The notes under the pieces: model-generated
What the model saw: the letters and a program-made list of their open reading frames with translations, nothing else
Told to the model about the DNA's origin: nothing
Database searches by the model: none
Assembly (NCBI RefSeq): GCF_007655135.1
Contig: NC_045130.1
Location: forward strand, 30,748,605-30,812,604
Source: Punica granatum
Taxonomy: Eukaryota > Streptophyta > Magnoliopsida > Myrtales > Lythraceae
Direction: 5' to 3'
DNA length: 64,000 bases
Shown: positions 60,001 through 64,000 of the stretch, piece after piece
How the letters are laid out: the number at the start of each line of letters is the position of its first letter
Position numbering within the stretch: the stretch's first letter is position 1
Made by a program: the position numbers and the translations under genes

Positions 60001-61624
60001 TCTGGAGTTCTGCACTCCGCAGAGCCGAAAGTGTTCTTGACACACTCCTACACACAATTGCATATATGCACGCCTGGGCCAATGAATGTTCTTTAAACAC
60101 GTAATGTAACTAACATATTTATCTTTGTTAATCTTTCGCAAATACTTTGTTGGTATATAGAATAGAGGATATCTAGACTCAGCATCGAGGGATCATGCCA
60201 CAATAATTTCCAACGCCTACCCAATCTTCAAAATGACCAATATCGACAGATCGGGAGACATGAGATATCTAAACTCAAAGATACTTGAAAATTCATCAGA
60301 AAATATTCATCCCTGAGAACTACTGGTAGAACATACAAATTAGAGTTTCTAGTACCTACAATATAATATCAGCAATTCATTCATGTTATGAAAGCGTAAT
60401 CTCACCATTGGGAAATTTTGAAGCCGCTACCATGATACAATACGTACGCATAGAATTTTAGTAGTCAAACTTGCATTCTGTAGAAATATACACCTTTATT
60501 TATCACGTATATAAGTCTAGCATCTTAATTATGAGCTCTTGTTTTTGAGCTTCCATGAAACTGGTTTTTCAGCTAAATGGGAAAAAAAGAAGAAGGAATT
60601 CAGTGTTTTGAAGGTATGTTTCTTTTGATGATAAGGTTAGATTAAAAGGGGAAAAAAAATGTGCTTACACTGTGATGCACAAGCAACACAGAAATTACTG
60701 TTCTATCTATAAATTAGGATAATTTTTTCAGTGAGACCACGGGTATTTTAATTAGTCTATTGACCAGACTGATCCCGTAATTCCAATTTATAGACAATTT
60801 TAGATGACAACAAAATGCACATGTAAATTGAAACCAATAAGACTAATTAAGATCAACCCAAATAATAAAGGTAAACAGTCAGTAATTGTAAATAAAACAT
60901 CATCTCCCTCTTGACCTTGCTCTTGTATACCCAATTTTCCCCCCATTAAATCTCCCAAGAAAATGAAAATGTAAAATAACTTAAAAAATTAAAATTAAAA
61001 TTAAATTCCTCATTTTTCATCAGCTCAAACTGAGGACATATAACTATACCCAGTTCCAAGGAAAATAACCCCAATCCCAACTTAGGAACAAATTGAGTAC
61101 AAAGTAAAGTGCAAAGTCATACATATATATACATACATACCCAAAAGGTGACTCCAAGAAATAGACTGGTTTGCAAAAGCTTGCAAAGAAAAGATTCTCT
61201 CTGTTCAAGAAAAGCCATGATGATGAGATGTCGAGACGAGGATCCGAGGTTCCTCTCAGCGCAATCGTAGACTCTCAACCTGCATCGATAAAAAAAGACC
61301 CAACAGGCTGGAATTCTTTTGCTGCTGACATGAACGCTCCGATCCTCACTCTTCCCTTGGTCATTGCTGGACCTATAACACGAACTTATATCTTCATCTT
61401 CGCTGAATCTAATTACGAGCCGTCATGATGAAATGCTCACGGAAGATGCTCCTGAACAACATTGTGTCATAGTCGAGTCCAGGACTTTGTTCTAGTATTG
61501 TGGGTGATAAAATTTTGTTAAACCAACCAAGGAAGACCAACAAAACCTAGACGACAAAGAAAAACCGAGAAGACTGTGAAAGAGGGAGATGGTTCTAATA
61601 AAGAAAAGTGCTTGCGTAATTCGG

Positions 61625-62602
61625 CTAGATCAGAGAAGGCACTGAAGATCCGGTATTCGTAGGGTCATGCCAGGTGCTGATGTTACTCGACATATTCCAA
61701 TAATACGGTGTTGGATTGGATAGCTCCATTTGATTCTGGAAGCCGAAACTCCTGCCTGGCATGTTCATACCCTCGGCTTTTACCTCTTTCACAGCTAACT
61801 CGTTTTCAGTGTCACCAGCATCTCGCGAGTCCTGGAAAGAAGAGAAGCTCTTGAAGTCATCCGAGGCCTGAATATCCTTTAGATCGGCACTGAACAACTT
61901 TTGTTGTTGAATGGTCGATGCAAGCAAGGAGGCCATAGTTGGAACAGTATTTGCCATGGAGGTTGTAGGAGCCATAGACCCGAGGATTGGTGCAATCATA
62001 CCAGCATTAACACACCGGATCTCGTCAGAAGAATAACCATTGGAAAGAACTGGAGCTGAAGAGATCAAATCCTGGATGTAGTTAGTGTCACCACATCCAT
62101 GATCACTAGGCATGAGCCCCGACGAAGAAAACCCTAACCCTAGAGCACTAGGGAGATGAGGAGGGAGATCAATAGTTGAATGGAGCCTAGGGTATGAAAT
62201 ACCACCCATGTCAAAGAAAAGAGGGTTTACGTGGGCCATCGATCTCGTGGTGGACATAGCGATATTAGACGACCTCGCCACCACCGGCTGAGGCATCTCC
62301 GAGGCAGTAGTGGCAGCAGAAACAGTAGTAGAGGAGGCGGAGGGCCGCTTGACCCGCTTGTTTTTCCGGCAGCCGCCACCGACGGGGATGTTCCTCAGGG
62401 TTCCGCCACTAGTCCAGTACCGCTTACAGGCCTTGCAGAAATGGCGGGGCTGGGAGAGGCTGTAGTTGTTGTAGTAACAGAACTTGGTGTTGGTAGAGTC
62501 GCACCTCGGGCACTTGAGCGGCGGCTGGTTCTGGTGCTGTTGTTCATGATGCTGAGTAGGTTTGTCCATAGGAAGCCGACGACTGGAGGAGGAAGAAGCC
62601 AT
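61625..62602 (-). CDS. Dof-type zinc-finger transcription factor
   Basis: A single coding exon of 325 residues. The Dof finger starts at PLKCPRC and has Cys 31, 34, 56 and 59 (C-x2-C-x21-C-x2-C) with [17 protein letters not shown] and [17 protein letters not shown] basic KNKRVKR stretch follows, probably a nuclear signal. The rest is Ser/Thr-rich with no other known domain, ending [13 protein letters not shown], a tail seen in several plant Dof proteins. Dof factors bind AAAG cores and control vascular, seed, light and hormone genes; the subgroup cannot be fixed by eye. The start is the first ATG after an in-frame TTG CTA. On the minus strand a TCTTGCAG ending at 62650 is a likely acceptor of a leader intron, as in many Dof genes. 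Confidence 0.92.
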   Translation of the reverse strand: MASSSSSRRLPMDKPTQHHEQQHQNQPPLKCPRCDSTNTKFCYYNNYSLSQPRHFCKACKRYWTSGGTLRNIPVGGGCRKNKRVKRPSASSTTVSAATTASEMPQPVVARSSNIAMSTTRSMAHVNPLFFDMGGISYPRLHSTIDLPPHLPSALGLGFSSSGLMPSDHGCGDTNYIQDLISSAPVLSNGYSSDEIRCVNAGMIAPILGSMAPTTSMANTVPTMASLLASTIQQQKLFSADLKDIQASDDFKSFSSFQDSRDAGDTENELAVKEVKAEGMNMPGRSFGFQNQMELSNPTPYYWNMSSNISTWHDPTNTGSSVPSLI

Positions 62603-63120
62603 TAGCAATTTACCATAGCCTTCTGATCATCTACAACCTCCTCCTCAGCCTGCAAGACATGAGAGAGAAGAGAAGAGGAAGCAAGGGAGAAAGGGGTTCA
62701 AAATGGGCCATTTAGGGTAAAATAAGCACACAAAGAGTGAGAGTGGGACAGAGACTTGATGGAAGGATTATTCTGTTCCAAGAGCAAAGAACCAAAAGAT
62801 GGGGCCATGTTTTTTTTTTTGGAGGTAATAATTGAGAGAGAGAGAGAGAGAGGAAATGTGAAGGGGAATGACCTGTGACCATTCGTTAGTAGAAGTGGGG
62901 ATATTGAGACTACCGTATAAGCTTATTAGGAGTCGTATTGTCACAGTGACTTCTTAGCATTGCCTTCTTTGTCTCTCTCTTTCTCTATCTTAAGAGAGAA
63001 TCGTTTGATACAACAAAGAGCAAGCAGCCAAGGAGCAGGTGGCGATACACGGGAGAGTCTTTCCCTTGATGGGTTGCTATATTGTGTTTGTGTGTGAGTG
63101 TGAGTGTGAGATAGAGACAG
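62603..63120 (-). promoter_or_regulatory. Leader and promoter region of the Dof gene
   Basis: The probable 3' end of a leader intron is at 62650, with the untranslated exon 62649-62603 after it. Upstream are a GA run (62833-62852) and GT/GA-rich sequence (63085-63122). No clear TATA box was identified. Confidence 0.4.
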
Positions 63121-63129
63121 AGCAAGTGA

Positions 63130-64000
63130 TTAATATTTAATTAATTACCTAATTGAGAGTTAAATGTAATCCATTCACGTGATCGATGGCTTTGAAGGGT
63201 CAAAATTCGATTTAGGGTTTTTCATTATTTTCCAAGAAAAAACTATAATGTGTCATATATTGATTTTGACTAATTTTCATTCGGGTGCCGATTTAACATT
63301 GACCACGAAGTGTTTTCAATAAATTAATTTTGAATCCTTAATAAAATCTGTCCAATGGAAACTCAGGTATACATTGCACATTGTCATAATTTTTTTTTTT
63401 CGCTTGTTCTTTTGCTTTTGGGCAAGGTAAAAAAAGAAACTTTTACTTTCTAGGCTTGAGCTGCTGGATTCCTTTCGAATATAATTGATTCTCGTGCATC
63501 GCATGTATTTCCTTGTAAAGATTATATTCGTTATTGCTATGTATATTGAATTTTCAAAGATGAATATTGTAAAGGCATCTAATACTTCAAATTTGAATCG
63601 AATATTTTGCATCCTTTATTATTATTAAAACATGATTCCAATGAAACTCGTACAAAGCTGGGTCATGAGTTCATATGAAATGATTGTCATATTCACTCTT
63701 TTATAGCGAATTATGCTATGTAAGAATCAAAAATTAAAATAAACCGTTAGGTGAAAATTAATCATGATACACGCTTTTGAGGTTGATATTATTCACTCAT
63801 TTGGATCACTTTCACTAGCCTTTAACCCTAGAATAATTTATAATCCGCATCACTCCTTCAGCCAAAATAAAATAAAATAAAATCCTGATTTTTCTTTTTC
63901 AATTATAAATAAAAGTCATTGGTTTAATATAATAAAATAAATTTTTTAATAACTAATAAAAAAATACGAATACTTTCATCACGAGTATCAAATCCGAAAT
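63130..64000. other. Intergenic, A/T-rich; ends in a truncated SINE
   Basis: There is no supported gene. From about 63920 the sequence (TAATATAATAAAATAAATTT, AACTAATAAAAAAATACG, CATCACGAGTATCAAATCC) matches the tail and B-box side of the minus-strand family A SINE seen at 3385-3525. It is cut by the window edge. Confidence 0.45.

Larger units (their letters stand above)
50300..61600. other. Gene-poor intergenic region
   Basis: No gene was supported over about 11 kb. It contains SINE and MITE-like copies, TA microsatellites (51816-51835, 55375-55391, 59859-59880) and a GC-richer patch at 57440-57620 with two ACGTG-type boxes. No coding region follows that patch. The ORFs present are short and compositionally biased. 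Confidence 0.45.

Noticed and set aside
61171..61428. 85-codon ORF downstream of the Dof gene
   Set aside because: It lies where the Dof 3' untranslated region is expected, shows no family signature and has no splice partner.
62231..62605. 124-codon plus-strand ORF inside the Dof gene
   Set aside because: It is the antisense shadow of the GC-rich Dof domain; the minus-strand product is unambiguous.

Overview
The window is nuclear DNA of a flowering plant, almost certainly a eudicot. It is AT-rich, genes have GT-AG introns, intergenic space is long and repeat-filled, and the gene set includes a LEC2-type B3 factor, a Dof factor, a RALF peptide and a SMG7-like factor. The species cannot be named from the sequence. 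No rRNA, organellar or bacterial sequence was seen.

Layout: (1) 1-4.1 kb: repeats, then a two-exon secreted Pollen Ole e 1-like gene with a one-base frameshift in exon 2. (2) 4.1-9.2 kb: intergenic repeats and MITE-like copies. (3) 9188-11430: a complete non-autonomous hAT-like element with 8-bp target duplications (ATTGTAGA), carrying the last exon of a plant glycerol kinase (a Pack-TIR type gene capture). (4) 11.5-18.3 kb: a degenerate reverse-transcribing element encoding a 30K-type movement protein, aspartic protease, RT and RNase H plus a further ORF. It has an initiator-Met tRNA primer site, a 151-bp LTR-like repeat upstream of that site, and an inverted 117-bp copy of its own ORF junction at the 3' side. 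(5) 18.3-20.6 kb: repeats and unassigned exon-like pieces. (6) 20.6-21.2 kb, minus strand: a two-exon RALF-like signalling peptide gene. (7) 21.2-38.3 kb: gene-poor, with SINEs, possible Helitron ends and a fold-back element. (8) 38.3-49.8 kb: the gene-dense part, with SMG7-like (+), a Pkr1-family ER membrane protein (+) and a six-exon LEC2 orthologue (-). (9) 50-61.6 kb: a second gene-poor stretch with MITEs and SINEs. (10) 61.6-62.6 kb: a Dof zinc-finger factor (-) with a probable 5'-leader intron. (11) 63-64 kb: intergenic, ending in a truncated SINE.

The host genes look like ordinary single-copy neighbours, not a pathway cluster. The unusual biology is in the mobile DNA: a gene-capturing hAT element, a movement-protein-encoding retroelement or endogenous pararetrovirus directly beside it, and a fold-back element built of converging minisatellite arms. 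Exon joins were worked out by hand from splice consensus and family knowledge, and no alignment was run.
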